Source: Rhodoblastus sp963713695
GTDB taxonomy: Bacteria; Pseudomonadota; Alphaproteobacteria; Rhizobiales; Beijerinckiaceae
Direction: 5' to 3'
Assembly: GCA_963713695.1 (NCBI GenBank)
Contig: CAVQMU010000003.1
Location: forward strand, 186,001-250,000
DNA length: 64,000 nucleotides
Every line of letters starts with the position of its first letter. The stretch's first letter is position 1. Positions 1-10,007 of this stretch are shown here, one piece after another. The translations under genes were made by a program, and so were the position numbers. The notes beneath the pieces were generated by a model. The model did not search any database and was not told the DNA's origin. It saw only the letters and a list, made by a program, of their open reading frames with translations.

Positions 1-1322
1 CAGAATCGGCGCGATGCGGGCGATCATCCGGGGATCGGGCCTGAGCGAGGGAGCGCTGACAAAGCCCGCGGCGCTGCGGGCGCTGAATTCCGGCTCGATG
101 GGCGCCGCGCCGAAGGGGGAGGTCCGGAACAGCTCCGTGTGATCGTCGTGCGCCGGCGCGCCTGCCGGCGTCCTGGCCTTGCCGGACTGCTCGCTCTGGC
201 GCAGCTTTTGAACATTACGATTATGGGCGTCGAGCGTGTCGGAGAAGACATGGCCGCCGCTGCCGTCGGCGACGAAATAAAGCTCCTGCGTCCGCGAGGG
301 ATTGGCGACGGCCTCCATCGCGGCGCGCCCGGGATTGGCGATCGGGCCCGGCGGCAATCCATCGACCATGTAGGTGTTGTAAGGGCTGGCCGATTCGACG
401 TCTGCATGGGTCAGCGGCCGGCCAAGCGGTCCCTGCCCGCCGACCAGTCCGTAGACGATGGTCGGATCGGATTGCAGCCGCATGTGCTTGCGCAGGCGAT
501 TGATGAAGACGCCGGCGACGCGCGGGCCGCTCATCGGCCTTGCCCGTCTCTTTTTCGACCAGCGAGGCGAGGGTGACGAGATCGTAAGGCGAGGCGAGCG
601 GCAGGTCGGGCGAGCGGCGCCGCCAGATTTCGTCGAGCAACTGGATCTGGGCGCGCGCCATTTTCTGCAGCAGCTTGTCGCGGCTGTCGCCGCGCTGGAA
701 CTTGTAGGTTTCGGGCAGCAGCGAGCCTTCGCGCGGAATGTCCTTGACGTCGCCGGCGAGCACGTCGTCGCCGCGCAGGCGCTCGACGATCTGCTGGCTG
801 GTCAGTCCCTCGGGAATGGTCAGGGCGTGCAGGATCGCGCGTCCCTGCACGATCGTGTCGATCACGTCCTGCGGCGAAGCGCCCTGCTTGAACAGATATT
901 CGCCCGCCTTGAGCTTGCCCCGGTTGCCTTCGAAGAACAGCGCGAGCGTGAACAGCAGCGGGCTGTCGATAACTCCCTGGTCCTGCAATTGCTGGATGAT
1001 CTGGTCGGAATCCGAGCCTTGCGCGATCACCACCGCGCGATCGCCCGCCAGCGGCCCGGGTTCGCGCACGCTGTGGCTGGCGTAGACCGCGCCAAGGCCG
1101 CCAGAATCGCCAGGACGAGCAGAAAGGTCAGGAAGCCGGAAATGGCTTCGAGCGCCGGGCGCTTGCGCCTTTCCGGCGGCGGCGGCGGCGCGTTTTCGGG
1201 ATGCAGCGCCTCCGCCGGGCTCAGCGCCGCGCGGCGCCGCCGAACAGGCGCGGCTTTTCCTTTGGGCCCTGGGCCGGATCGGGGCTCGCGCCCTGCCCGA
1301 ACTCTTGCGGATCCTCGTTCAT
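1..1322 (-). CDS. mltG: Endolytic murein transglycosylase MltG, 3' end outside window, interrupted by about three indels
   Basis: MltG is an inner-membrane YceG-like lytic transglycosylase that cuts nascent peptidoglycan and ends its elongation. ATG at 1322 opens a proline-rich cytoplasmic tail, then a membrane segment ('FLTFLLVLA' near 1120) and the periplasmic domain ('REPGPLAGDRAVVIAQGS'). The conserved 'VEKETGKADERP' segment holds the catalytic Glu (near 560). The frame breaks at about 1221-1240, at 1084-1107 and at 524-526, where CCC should be CC so that 'DERPRVAGVF' is restored. It follows fabF, its usual position. Multiple sequencing errors or a real pseudogene are both possible; the reading after each break still matches MltG, so I favour errors. 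Confidence 0.75.
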
Positions 1323-1568
1323 GTCCTTGACGCGCCTTGGTTTGCGCCCCTGCAGGCGACGGAGCCATCATGGCGAAGATCGCGTCTCGTCGCCATGCAA
1401 AACTCCATGCCGCCCTTAAGCCATTATAACCCAAGGCCTTAAATTTTTAGGCAACACCGGCTTCTCGCCGGGTATCGGATGCGAAATCGGCGCGGCCGCC
1501 ATTACCGGTTTCGGCCGCGACAAATAGTCACGGCAGTTTGCCCGTCATTGTGGCGAAAACAGGATCGA
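1323..1568. other. Intergenic region between mltG and fabF
   Basis: About 250 bases between fabF and mltG, both on the minus strand. No additional gene, RNA or clear hairpin with a U-tract was recognised. It probably holds the mltG promoter or a read-through linker, but no convincing -35/-10 pair could be assigned. Confidence 0.3.
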
Positions 1569-2826
1569 TCAGGCGAATTTTCGAATCACGAGCGAGGCGT
1601 TGGTGCCGCCGAAGCCGAAGGAATTGGACAGGACCATATCGATCTTGCGCGGGCGCGGCTTGTGCGGCACGAGGTCGATCGCGGTTTCCACCGAGGGATT
1701 GTCGAGATTGAGCGTCGGCGGCGCGATCTGGTCGCGAATCGCCAGGATCGAGAAAATCGCCTCGACTGCGCCTGCGGCGCCCAGCAGATGTCCGACCGAG
1801 CTCTTGGTCGACGACATGGAAATGGTCGCGGCGGCGGCGCCGACCACGCGCTCGACCGCCGCCAGCTCTATGCCGTCCGCCATGGTCGAGGTGCCATGCG
1901 CGTTGACGTAATCGATATCGGCCGGGGTAATGCCGGCGCGCTTGATCGCGGCGTTCATGCAACGGAAGGCGCCGTCGCCGTCCTCGGCGGGCGCCGTGAT
2001 GTGATAGGCGTCGCCGGACATGCCGTAGCCGACGATTTCGGCGTAGATGCGGGCGCCGCGCGCCAGAGCGTGCTCCAGCAATTCGAGCACCACGGCGCCT
2101 GCGCCCTCGCCCATGACGAAACCGTCGCGGTCGCGGTCATAGGGGCGCGAGGCCGCCTTGGGATTGTCGTTGAAAGCGGTGGCCAGCGCCTTGCAGGCGG
2201 CAAAACCCGCGATGCCGATGCGGTTGCAGGCCGAATTCGGCGCCGCCGGCGACCATGACTTCGGCGTCGCCGAGCGCAATCAGCCGGGCCGCGTCGCCAA
2301 TGGCGTGCGCGCCGGTCGAACAGGCGGTGACGACGGCATGATTGGGCCCCTTGAGGCCGTGCATGATCGAGACATGGCCGCTGATCAGGTTGATCAGGCG
2401 TCCGGGCACGAAAAAGGGCGAGACGCGGCGCGGGCCTTTGTCGGCCAGCACCAGCGAGGTCTCGTTGATGCCGCCAAGGCCGCCGATGCCGGAGCCCATC
2501 AGCACGCCGGTCTCGATCTGGTCCTGGTAGGTCTTCGGCGCCCAGTCCGCGTCCTTGAGCGCCTGCGTCGCAGCCGCGACGCCGAAAATGATGAAATCGT
2601 CGACCTTGCGCTGTTCCTTGGGCTCCATCCATTCATCCGGATAGAAGGCGTCCGGCGCGTCGCGCCGGGGCACCTGCATGGCGATCTGGCACGCGAGGTC
2701 CGAAGCCTCGAAACCTTCAATCGGTCCTGCGCCGCTTTCGCAGGCCAGCAGCCGCTTCCAGGTCGCTTCCACACCGCAGGCCAGCGGCGAAACCATGCCC
2801 AATCCCGTAACCACTACCCTGCGCAT
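1569..2826 (-). CDS. fabF: 3-oxoacyl-ACP synthase II (one-base frameshift at 2233-2238)
   Basis: KAS II condenses malonyl-ACP with acyl-ACP in fatty acid elongation. The thiolase-fold Cys-His-His triad is visible: Cys169 in 'TACSTGAHA', His in 'NAHGTSTMADG' and His in 'GHLLGAAG'. The first frame (2826 down to about 2238) ends in 'VAGGAEF'. Removing one T from GAATTC at 2233-2238 gives 'GGAESACNRIGIAGFAACK' and continues to 1569, for about 418 residues, the usual FabF size. The total length is 3n+1, as expected for a single inserted base. It is downstream of acpP in the fab cluster. I treat it as intact with a sequencing error. Confidence 0.9.
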
Positions 2827-3019
2827 AGGCTCCCTCGGCTCAGCTCAAACCATTTGCGCGTGCGGCCGGCGTCGCCGCGACACGTAGACTTTGGAACGTC
2901 TTCGGAAGTCCCAGAGGCCGGATGTCCTGCGACCCCGGATTGCCTGTCGGACTTCGAAACGTCTTTCGCGCGCGTCCAGCCGAGTGGCCAGCCGCGCGCG
3001 AAAATCCTCGACTGCGGGA

Positions 3020-3262
3020 TCAGCCCTGAGCCGTGGCCTTTTCCAGGAATTTCACGGCGTCGCCGACCGTGACGATCGTCTCGGCCGCGTCATCCGGAAT
3101 TTCCACGCCGAATTCTTCTTCGAACGCCATCACCAGCTCGACGGTGTCGAGGGAATCGGCGCCCAGGTCGTCAATGAAATTCGCGCTGTCGACCACCTTG
3201 TCGGCGTCAACGCCGAGGTGTTCGACAACAATCTTCTTCACGCGCTCGGCGACATCGCTCAT
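3020..3262 (-). CDS. acpP: Acyl carrier protein
   Basis: Eighty-residue acidic ACP that carries acyl chains on 4'-phosphopantetheine during fatty acid and lipid A synthesis. The attachment serine is Ser37 in 'DDLGADSLDTVELVMA'. The length and four-helix pattern are typical. ATG at 3262 is preceded by 'GAGGAAG' at good spacing. It lies between fabG and fabF on the same strand with 218 nt upstream, enough for its own promoter, as is common for this highly expressed gene. Confidence 0.97.
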   Translation of the reverse strand: MSDVAERVKKIVVEHLGVDADKVVDSANFIDDLGADSLDTVELVMAFEEEFGVEIPDDAAETIVTVGDAVKFLEKATAQG

Positions 3263-3480
3263 CTGTAGCTTCCTCGTTATACGTACTGCTGGCGACCCCC
3301 ACCGGAAGGGCAAGGGGCGCATTCGGGTTTTTAGTGTCCGCGGACGGGAAAATTTCTGGCTGGCGAGGAATTTTCACACGCTGGAACGCATAAACCGAGG
3401 CTTGCTAACACACTTCTGTCACGATTGCGAGGCCCCCGGGGGGCTTTCCTCACAACAGCCGCGCTATCAAGCCAAGGCAT

Positions 3481-4218
3481 TCAAATCATTGCCATTCCGC
3501 CGTTCACATGCAGGGTCTGCCCTGTGACGTAGGCGGCCTCCTCGCTGGCGAGAAAGACGCAGGCCGCGCCTATGTCTTCGCCCTTGCCGAGGCGGCCCAT
3601 TGGTATGGTCCCCAATATGGCTTCCTTCTGCTTGTCGTTCAGCGCGTCGGTCATCGGGCTGGCGATGAAGCCCGGCGCGATGCAATTGACGGTAATGTTG
3701 CGCGACGCGACCTCGGCGCCAAGCGACTTGCTCATGCCGATCAGCCCGGCCTTGGACGCTGCGTAATTACCCTGCCCCGGGTTGCCGGTGACCCCGACGA
3801 TCGAGGTGATGTTGACGATCCGGCCATAGCGGCGCCGCATCATCCCCTTGAGCACGGCGCGCGACAGACGGAAGGCCGAAGTGAGATTGACGGTCATCAC
3901 CGCCTCCCATTCCTCGTCCTTCATCCGCATGAACAGGCCGTCGCGGGTGACGCCGGCGTTGTTGACGAGGATGTCGAGAGGCCCGGCTGCGGCCTCGGCC
4001 GCGGGCACGAGCTTTTCGACTTCGGCGGCGTCGGCAAGGTTGCAGGGAACCACAAACGCGCCTTCGCCAAGCTCGGCCGCCAGGGCGTCAAGCGCCTCGC
4101 GCCTGGTGCCCGACAGCACGACTTTTGCGCCCTGCACATGAAGGGCGCGGGCGATGGCGGAGCCAAGACCGCCGCTGGCCCCGGTGACCAGGGCGACGCG
4201 ATTGTTCAGGTTGAACAT
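3481..4218 (-). CDS. fabG: 3-oxoacyl-ACP reductase
   Basis: NADPH-dependent SDR that reduces 3-oxoacyl-ACP to 3-hydroxyacyl-ACP. It shows the Rossmann motif 'TGASGGLG' (residues 12-19), 'NNAG' near 86, and the catalytic Ser139, Tyr152 and Lys156 in 'NITS...YAASK'. At 245 residues it has FabG length, and the C-terminus 'TGQTLHVNGGMAMI' is characteristic of FabG. ATG at 4218 follows a 'GGAG' Shine-Dalgarno. It starts 19 nt after fabD and is clearly co-transcribed with it. Confidence 0.97.
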   Translation of the reverse strand: MFNLNNRVALVTGASGGLGSAIARALHVQGAKVVLSGTRREALDALAAELGEGAFVVPCNLADAAEVEKLVPAAEAAAGPLDILVNNAGVTRDGLFMRMKDEEWEAVMTVNLTSAFRLSRAVLKGMMRRRYGRIVNITSIVGVTGNPGQGNYAASKAGLIGMSKSLGAEVASRNITVNCIAPGFIASPMTDALNDKQKEAILGTIPMGRLGKGEDIGAACVFLASEEAAYVTGQTLHVNGGMAMI

Positions 4219-4237
4219 GAAAAACTCCAATCAACTC

Positions 4238-5185
4238 TCAGGCTGTCAATGAGAAAGCGTCAACATCTGCGGGTGCGCCGACAGTCAGGGAACGCGCGCC
4301 TTCGGCCGTGCGCTTGACCAATCCGGCCAGAACCTTGCCCGCGCCGATCTCGACAAACAGGTCCGCGCCCTGCTGATGCATGAAGCCCATGCATTCGCGC
4401 CAGCGCACCGCGCCGCAGACCTGCTCGACCAGCAATTCCCGTATTTTCTCCGGCTCGCGCACCGGCGCGGCCGTCACATTGGCCACAAGATCGACGCAGG
4501 GGGACTTGATGTCGGTCTTCGCCAGCGCTTCGCGCATGGCCTCGGCGGCCGGCTTCATCAGCGCGCAATGGAAGGGAGCGGAGACCGGCAGCAGCATGGC
4601 GCGCTTGACGCCGTTCGCCTTGGCGATTTCGATGGCCAGCTCCACGGCCGCCCTGGCGCCGGAAATAACGATCTGGCCGCCGCCATTGTCATTGGCGAGC
4701 TGGCACATGGCGCCGGACGCGGCCATCGCCTCCCCGGCGATCTTCCGCGCCTGTTCCGGCTCGGCGCCGAGCAGCGCCGCCATGGCCCCCTCGCCGACCG
4801 GCACGGCTTTTTGCATGGCGTTGCCCCGCAACCTCAACAGCCTTGCCGCATCGGCGATCTGCAAGGCGCCGGCGGCGGCGAGCGCCGAATATTCGCCGAG
4901 CGAATGACCGGCGACGAATCTTGCGTCGCGCTGGAGCACAACGCCCTTTTCGTTCTCCAGCGCGCGCAGCGCCGCGAGGCTTACCGCCATCAGGGCCGGC
5001 TGGGCGTTCGCGGTGAGCTGCAATTGCGCGGGGTCGCCCGAGAACATCAGGGTCGAGAGCTTTTCGCCCAGCGCCTCGTCCACTTCCTCGAAGACTTTCC
5101 GCGATGAGGGATAGGCGTCAAAAAGCGCCTTGCCCATGCCGATCGCCTGCGACCCCTGGCCCGGAAATACGAATGCGACGGTCAA
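4238..5185 (-). CDS. fabD: Malonyl-CoA:ACP transacylase (TTG start)
   Basis: Transfers malonyl from CoA to ACP to start each elongation cycle. It shows 'FPGQGSQAIGMG' near the N-terminus, the nucleophile Ser95 in 'GHSLGEYSA' and the catalytic His in 'SAPFHCALM' near residue 203. I chose the TTG at 5185, which gives the standard FabD beginning 'MTVAFVFPGQG' and has a strong 'GGGGAG' six bases upstream. An upstream TTG at 5245 adds 20 non-conserved residues and is less likely. It is the first gene of the fabD-fabG-acpP-fabF set. Confidence 0.95.
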   Translation of the reverse strand: MTVAFVFPGQGSQAIGMGKALFDAYPSSRKVFEEVDEALGEKLSTLMFSGDPAQLQLTANAQPALMAVSLAALRALENEKGVVLQRDARFVAGHSLGEYSALAAAGALQIADAARLLRLRGNAMQKAVPVGEGAMAALLGAEPEQARKIAGEAMAASGAMCQLANDNGGGQIVISGARAAVELAIEIAKANGVKRAMLLPVSAPFHCALMKPAAEAMREALAKTDIKSPCVDLVANVTAAPVREPEKIRELLVEQVCGAVRWRECMGFMHQQGADLFVEIGAGKVLAGLVKRTAEGARSLTVGAPADVDAFSLTA

Positions 5186-5488
5186 CGGCTTCTCCCCTCG
5201 ATCCACTGCCTTGAAAGACAGCTTGCCTGAAAGCGCGTCAGCCAATGGCGCCCGGCGGCGAGCCTGTCAAGGCGGGCCGCCGCGGCATAACGCCCGGCAG
5301 GGTAGGCACAATCTTGCAAAGCGCAGGCTTGGCAAATGCCGAAAGGCCACGCCGCGCCGCAAACCGCGCGGCTCCGGCCGATTCAGAGAGACCTCGGCGG
5401 TCCTCTCGGCTAGGTTGCCTTCGCAGCCCGAGACGACCTCGGGCGAGATGCAAGTTTCGGTTTTGGGTCTCTTGAAAGGTGTGGGTTC
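5186..5488. other. Intergenic region between divergent fabD and a small orphan gene
   Basis: About 300 bases separate the divergently transcribed fabD (minus) and the small gene at 5489 (plus). Promoters for both should lie here. No strong consensus promoter, riboswitch or terminator hairpin could be assigned. Confidence 0.3.
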
Positions 5489-5788
5489 ATGCTGGCGACG
5501 CCCGAGAATGGAAATGCCTTCAGCGCCTCGCAGGGCGCGTCGTTTCTGGTCGCCGGGCTGACGGAAGTCGCGGCGGAAATTGAAAGACACCGCATGCAAT
5601 CCAGGCCGCAGGAAATCAGAGCCCTCGAAGACGAGTGCTTCGACGACAGCCCGGATGGCGCCATTGTCGGCTGCGCCTTTGCGCTGGGCGCCTTCCTGCC
5701 GCTCGTCTCTCACGCGACAAGCCTGGGGTTCGGCGCGGCGACGAAACTCCTGCTGATCTCCGCGAGCCTTGCGCCGGCGCTGTACTGA
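5489..5788 (+). CDS. Small hypothetical protein with a hydrophobic C-terminal half
   Basis: Ninety-nine residues, not recognised. The N-terminal half is polar ('EVAAEIERHRMQSRPQEIR', 'ALEDECFDDSPDGA'). The C-terminal half is continuously hydrophobic ('GCAFALGAFLPLVSHATSLG', then 'LLLISASLAPALY') and could form one or two membrane segments. ATG at 5489 follows 'GAAAGGTG' at suitable spacing. It stands alone between the fab operon and the glycosyltransferase block. Reality is supported by the ribosome binding site and composition only. Confidence 0.5.
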   Translation: MLATPENGNAFSASQGASFLVAGLTEVAAEIERHRMQSRPQEIRALEDECFDDSPDGAIVGCAFALGAFLPLVSHATSLGFGAATKLLLISASLAPALY

Positions 5789-5798
5789 GCGGCGACAT

Positions 5799-6975
5799 TC
5801 AGGCTCGGCGGAATTCGATGGCTGCGATGCGGCGCAGCGTCGCCATGGGAATGCGGTGACGGTAGGCGGTTGCGATCACGCGCCACAAGTCCCGAGGCTC
5901 CATGAAACAACGTAACTCCTGATAGACCTGACGCTCACCGAAAATCCGCGCCAAAAACAGATATTTTTCCGCCAGCGCGTCCCGCAGCTCCTTGTTCGAG
6001 AAGATGTTTTTTGTAGAAATCAGCGGGGAGTTCAATCGCGTTCCGCGCGGCCAGCGCCAGTATTTTGAAATATCGGTCGGGCGGAAGCGCCAGTCCGACC
6101 AAGGTTTCGCATTTGGCGATCAGCGTCCGTAAAAGCAGAAATTTGACGTTCGTGTTTCGCTGGTAAGCGGCCTCGTTGCCAATTTTTATCCCCTCCAGAT
6201 TGGGCGTCCGCGCAAAATCGTTCTCACCATGAATGCGGTAGGCGCCGAGCGGCAGATTGATGAAGTTGATCCCGGTCAAGCCGAAAAGGGGAAGATGGAA
6301 AAAGGTGTCGAAGCCGCCAAAAGGCAGGGGCGTGTTCACCTCGGGCTTGAAAATGGAAATAAGTTCGCGGCGGAACATATTTGGCGAACCCGGCGCCCAA
6401 AACCAATAATCGATTTCGCGCGGCGCGAAATAGCACGCTTCTTTGAGCGTGGCGTATTCGCTTTCGGAAAGGCTGGCGACGAGCAGTTCGCTCATTGCAT
6501 CGAAACTAGGCTGAAAGATCGGATCGGCGACGTTTATGCAGCGTCTCGGGCCTGCAATCAAAGTCCCTTCGCCATCGATGAATCCGACGTTGCTGGAGGT
6601 GAAACTCGTCGGCCGGGCGCTGGAGAGATGAAGCTGAACGTGGCAAGCGAGGAAAGTGTCGAACAGGATGTCGTCTGCGTCGAGGCAAACGATGAATTCT
6701 CCGCGCGCCAGATCGAAGCCCGCCATGGCGCCGCCGAGCAACTGTAAATTTTCGGGCAGTTTGAGTACCTGGAAACGCGGGTCGCCCGCAATGGATTGCT
6801 CGATGACGGCAAGACTGTCATCGGTCGACCCATTGTCCACGACGATGCATTCAAGGCGCCGATAGGATTGGCTTTTGACCGATGCGATGGCCTGACCGAC
6901 GAAACGGCGGTAATTCCAATTGACGATGATGATCAAGACAAGCGGATCCTTAAATCTTGCGGGCAGGTCAGTCAA
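5799..6975 (-). CDS. Family 2 glycosyltransferase (one-base frameshift near 6016-6021)
   Basis: GT-A fold glycosyltransferase: 'LVLIIIVNWNYRRFVGQAIA' begins the nucleotide-sugar domain, with 'VVDNGSTDDS' and the metal-binding DxD-type 'CLDADDI' downstream. Without correction the protein ends in an unlikely tail. Removing one base from GAAATC (plus strand 6016-6021) joins it to 'TKNIFSNKELRDALAEKYLF' and continues to 5799, about 391 residues. TTG at 6975 has 'GGGGAG' upstream; ATG at 7017 is an alternative without a ribosome binding site. It is a paralogue of the gene at 8850 and is divergent from the GT pair at 7177-9959. Substrate unknown. Confidence 0.8.
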
Positions 6976-7176
6976 ATCAATTCTCCCCTCGCTGCACCGA
7001 CCTGTTTTAGCCGACATCGTCCGGATGGCAACGCCGCGGCGCCACCAAAAACAGGCGCCGTAGCGTTGCGTTGGCAACTCCGCTCGTGCAAAGGTTTAGG
7101 CCCTTTCCGGATCGGGGCGCTGACAGTATTGACGAAAAGCGATGGACAGGTTGCTCCCCTTGTCTGCGGAGCCGAC

Positions 7177-8853
7177 ATGCCGCTCGACAGCGCCCGATTT
7201 CCGCTCAAACGGCTGATCGAGACATTTTGCGATGCGGCAAGCCAGCGAGAGGACATCAGGCTCGTCCTGACGGGCCGCCGGACCCCTGGAGAGATGTTTC
7301 CGCTCTGGAGCTATGTCGATGCGCGCGGCTTTCGCGACCGCGTGAGCTTCCTGCCCTATTACCACCAATGCCGCGACTTTCCAGTGAAGAAACACGATTG
7401 CTGGCGCTGGATTGGCCGCGACATCGAAGCTGCGGATCTCGATGCGTCCGCGCTTTTGTCCGAAGACGGCCCATGCGCCAATCGCACCGGCAAGCTGGCG
7501 TTGTTCGTGACCAGCATCCACCCCGAGCACTTGCAGGGCAATTCCCGGCTCATGCGCCTGTGGCTCGATCATTTGAAAATGGCGGGCTATCGCGTCCACC
7601 TGCTTCACTACGCGACGGACGCCGCTTATGTCACGGACGACATGCGCGTCCGGGCTGGTGAGGGAATCGAGCTTTACCGCGAGATCGCCGTGACCGCCGG
7701 ACTGGTCGGGGCGGACGCGGGAGCCGCCAATGTCCATGTCGACGACTGGTGCGGGACGGAGGCGATCGAAGCCGTCTCCGCACTTGCCGGCCAATACGAG
7801 TATGATGTCGCCATCGTCAATTACGCCTTCATGTCGGCGGCCTTCAACGCGCTCGCCGCCTATACGCGCAAGATATTGCTGACGCACGACGGGCTTTCGG
7901 ATCGCAACCGTCGAATACTGGCGCAGGGCTACCCGTCGGCGGCGCCCTGGATAAGCCTCGACCCGCGTGGCGAGCGACAGGCCTTCCTCCGCGCCGACGC
8001 CGTCGTCGCCCTCCAGGCGCTGGAAGCAGAGGAATTTCGCCGGCTGTGCGGCGACGCGGCCAAAGTCCGGCTCGTCTCGCCAGTCTTTCCTGTCGCCCCC
8101 GCGCCTCAGGCGCCGCCCCCCGCCGACAGGCTGCGGATCGGCTACATGGCTGCGCGCAACTTGCTGAATGTCACGAATCTCGCGCAATTCCTGCGCGCCT
8201 GGCTCGCCGATCCCGAACTGCGGGGGAACAGCGAGATCGTCATCGCCGGCTGGATCTGCGCCGATTTCGCCGCACTTGTCGAAGGCGGCGCCACGCTGCT
8301 TGAAGACGCCGCTCCACAAATGCTCGGCGCGGTCGGCGATCCCGCACTGTTTTTCGACAAGTGCGATCTGGTCATCAATCCCGACGGAGGAGGAACCGGG
8401 GTCAAGATCAAGACGCTCGAAGCCATGGCCGCCCGGCGCCCGGTCGTTACGACCGCCGCGGGGGCCGTCGGCGTCGACAGCCCCAGCCGCTTTCATGCCG
8501 CGCCCGATATCGGAGCCCTCGTTCGTCTCCTCGCCGAAATCGCCCGCGACCCTTCGCTCCTGGACGCCGTGCGTCGCGAGACTGCGGACGCCTACGATCG
8601 CTACGCGGCCAGGAATGAGGCGGCCATGAACAGATTGTTCGGGTCCGCCTCGTGCGAAGCCGACGCGCCGGAAAACGTTCGCGCCCCTGGAGGCAGCGGA
8701 CCAAATGAAGGCGCCCGCGGTTCGAATAAAGGCGGCGAGATTGCGAAATCGCTCGCAGAAAGCCTGACGGCGATCGGCTATATCGTCTTGCCATTCAGCA
8801 TGCGCCGCCGCATGAAACGACAAATGCTGATGGACGGACTGCGCCGGCGATGA
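7177..8853 (+). CDS. GT-B (family 4 type) glycosyltransferase with an extra N-terminal segment
   Basis: The main part (from 'LALFVTSIHPEHLQGNSRLM') is a GT4-like two-domain glycosyltransferase. The C-terminal donor-binding region has 'NPDGGGTGVKIKTLEAMA', where the Glu belongs to the usual retaining GT4 motif. The first 110 residues ('FPLKRLIETFCDA...RFRDRVSFLPYYHQ'-like) look like the end of a second GT4 domain, suggesting fusion to a degraded neighbour. The start is uncertain: ATG 7177 is used, TTG 7129 is also in frame, and the frame is open well upstream. Its stop overlaps the next start (ATGA), so the two are translationally coupled. Confidence 0.75.
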   Translation: MPLDSARFPLKRLIETFCDAASQREDIRLVLTGRRTPGEMFPLWSYVDARGFRDRVSFLPYYHQCRDFPVKKHDCWRWIGRDIEAADLDASALLSEDGPCANRTGKLALFVTSIHPEHLQGNSRLMRLWLDHLKMAGYRVHLLHYATDAAYVTDDMRVRAGEGIELYREIAVTAGLVGADAGAANVHVDDWCGTEAIEAVSALAGQYEYDVAIVNYAFMSAAFNALAAYTRKILLTHDGLSDRNRRILAQGYPSAAPWISLDPRGERQAFLRADAVVALQALEAEEFRRLCGDAAKVRLVSPVFPVAPAPQAPPPADRLRIGYMAARNLLNVTNLAQFLRAWLADPELRGNSEIVIAGWICADFAALVEGGATLLEDAAPQMLGAVGDPALFFDKCDLVINPDGGGTGVKIKTLEAMAARRPVVTTAAGAVGVDSPSRFHAAPDIGALVRLLAEIARDPSLLDAVRRETADAYDRYAARNEAAMNRLFGSASCEADAPENVRAPGGSGPNEGARGSNKGGEIAKSLAESLTAIGYIVLPFSMRRRMKRQMLMDGLRRR

Positions 8854-9959
8854 AAAACTTTTTGAGGGGACAGGCGAAGCGCTCTCCCGCTGCAGGCGAA
8901 GCCTGGGGTTTCAAGCTGCCGCTGGTGAGCGTCGTCATCACGACGCATAATTACGCTCATTTCCTGAGGCAGGCCGTCGATTGCGTCCTGGCGCAAAGCT
9001 ACCGGGAAATCGAATGCGTCATCGTCGACGACGGCTCGACCGACGAAACGCCAAAAGTCGCAGCGGAGGCGGTTCGGCGGTCGCGCGCGATCAAGTCGCT
9101 CCGTAACGAGAAGGCGCTCGGCCAGGGCGGCGCCTCCCGCGTCGGCTTCGAGGCCAGCCGCGGCCAGTATATCGTCTTTCTGGATGGGGACGATATTCTC
9201 GAGCCGGATTTCGTTCGCGACCACATTTACGTCAACCTGTCCTCGCGTCGCGCAATCGGCCTGACGTCGAGCGATATTTATCAAGTCGTCGACGGCAGGA
9301 TTGTCACCGCGGCCGGCGAAGCCCTCAACAGCCATCTGCGGGCGACCGCGGCGGAAGGCGCAGGCCTGGCCTTTCGACCGCTTTCGTCCGCGCCCGGGGG
9401 GCCATGGCCTTATTCCGGTCCCGGCGAAGCGCTTCTGGGCGGCGTTCGCTACGCCCCGCCGGGCCTTGCGGCCTGGATCTGGTCGCCAATGACTGCGAAC
9501 ATGTTTCGCCGCGACGCGCTGAGCCTTTTCATCGGCGCGCCCCAATTCGAGCAGCTCCGTTCCGGAACGGACGTCTATCTTTGCATGGGCGTCAGCCTTT
9601 TGTCCGGCAGCCTGCTGATTGACAAGGCGCTCTCCTGGTATCGAATTCACGGCGCCAATGCCGGAACTTACCAGGCGCAACTGACCAACATCCGGACCTT
9701 GCGCCCGGAAAACGAACTCTCGTGGCGAGCCAAGCAGCTGCTTGTCGAGCATCTTACAGCTCACGCAAAGGACCTGGTCGACAGGATGTGGCATCCCCAT
9801 CCCCTGCTTTTTGCGCTTCAATCTCTCAACTCTGCGCTGGGCGGCGGCGGGCGCGACTCCTACATGGCCAATTGCATGGAACGCCACCGGGACGCCCTGG
9901 TCGCCCTGCTCGGCGAAGACTCCTTCAACCGGATGGTCGAAACGGGCGCGGCCCACTAG
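8850..9959 (+). CDS. Family 2 glycosyltransferase
   Basis: GT2 glycosyltransferase of 369 residues. 'PLVSVVITTHNYAHFLRQAV' forms the first beta strand, followed by 'VIVDDGSTDET' and the DxD-type motif 'VFLDGDDILEPDF'. A later 'NMFRRDAL' and 'YRIHGAN' match the paralogue at 5799, so the two genes share ancestry and probably related acceptors. It overlaps the upstream GT4 gene by four bases and is followed 48 nt later by the radical SAM gene. It is likely a polysaccharide or glycolipid enzyme; the sugar and linkage cannot be told from sequence. Confidence 0.85.
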   Translation: MKNFLRGQAKRSPAAGEAWGFKLPLVSVVITTHNYAHFLRQAVDCVLAQSYREIECVIVDDGSTDETPKVAAEAVRRSRAIKSLRNEKALGQGGASRVGFEASRGQYIVFLDGDDILEPDFVRDHIYVNLSSRRAIGLTSSDIYQVVDGRIVTAAGEALNSHLRATAAEGAGLAFRPLSSAPGGPWPYSGPGEALLGGVRYAPPGLAAWIWSPMTANMFRRDALSLFIGAPQFEQLRSGTDVYLCMGVSLLSGSLLIDKALSWYRIHGANAGTYQAQLTNIRTLRPENELSWRAKQLLVEHLTAHAKDLVDRMWHPHPLLFALQSLNSALGGGGRDSYMANCMERHRDALVALLGEDSFNRMVETGAAH

Positions 9960-10007
9960 ACTGGCTGTCGCGCCGGATTTTCACGCGCCGCAGGATGAAA
10001 GCACGGG

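Noticed and set aside
7096..8823. Long minus-strand frame of about 575 codons opposite the GT4 gene
   Set aside because: It lies antisense to a gene with clear domain motifs; its translation is Arg/Gly/Asp-rich with no family pattern. Long antisense frames are expected at this GC content.
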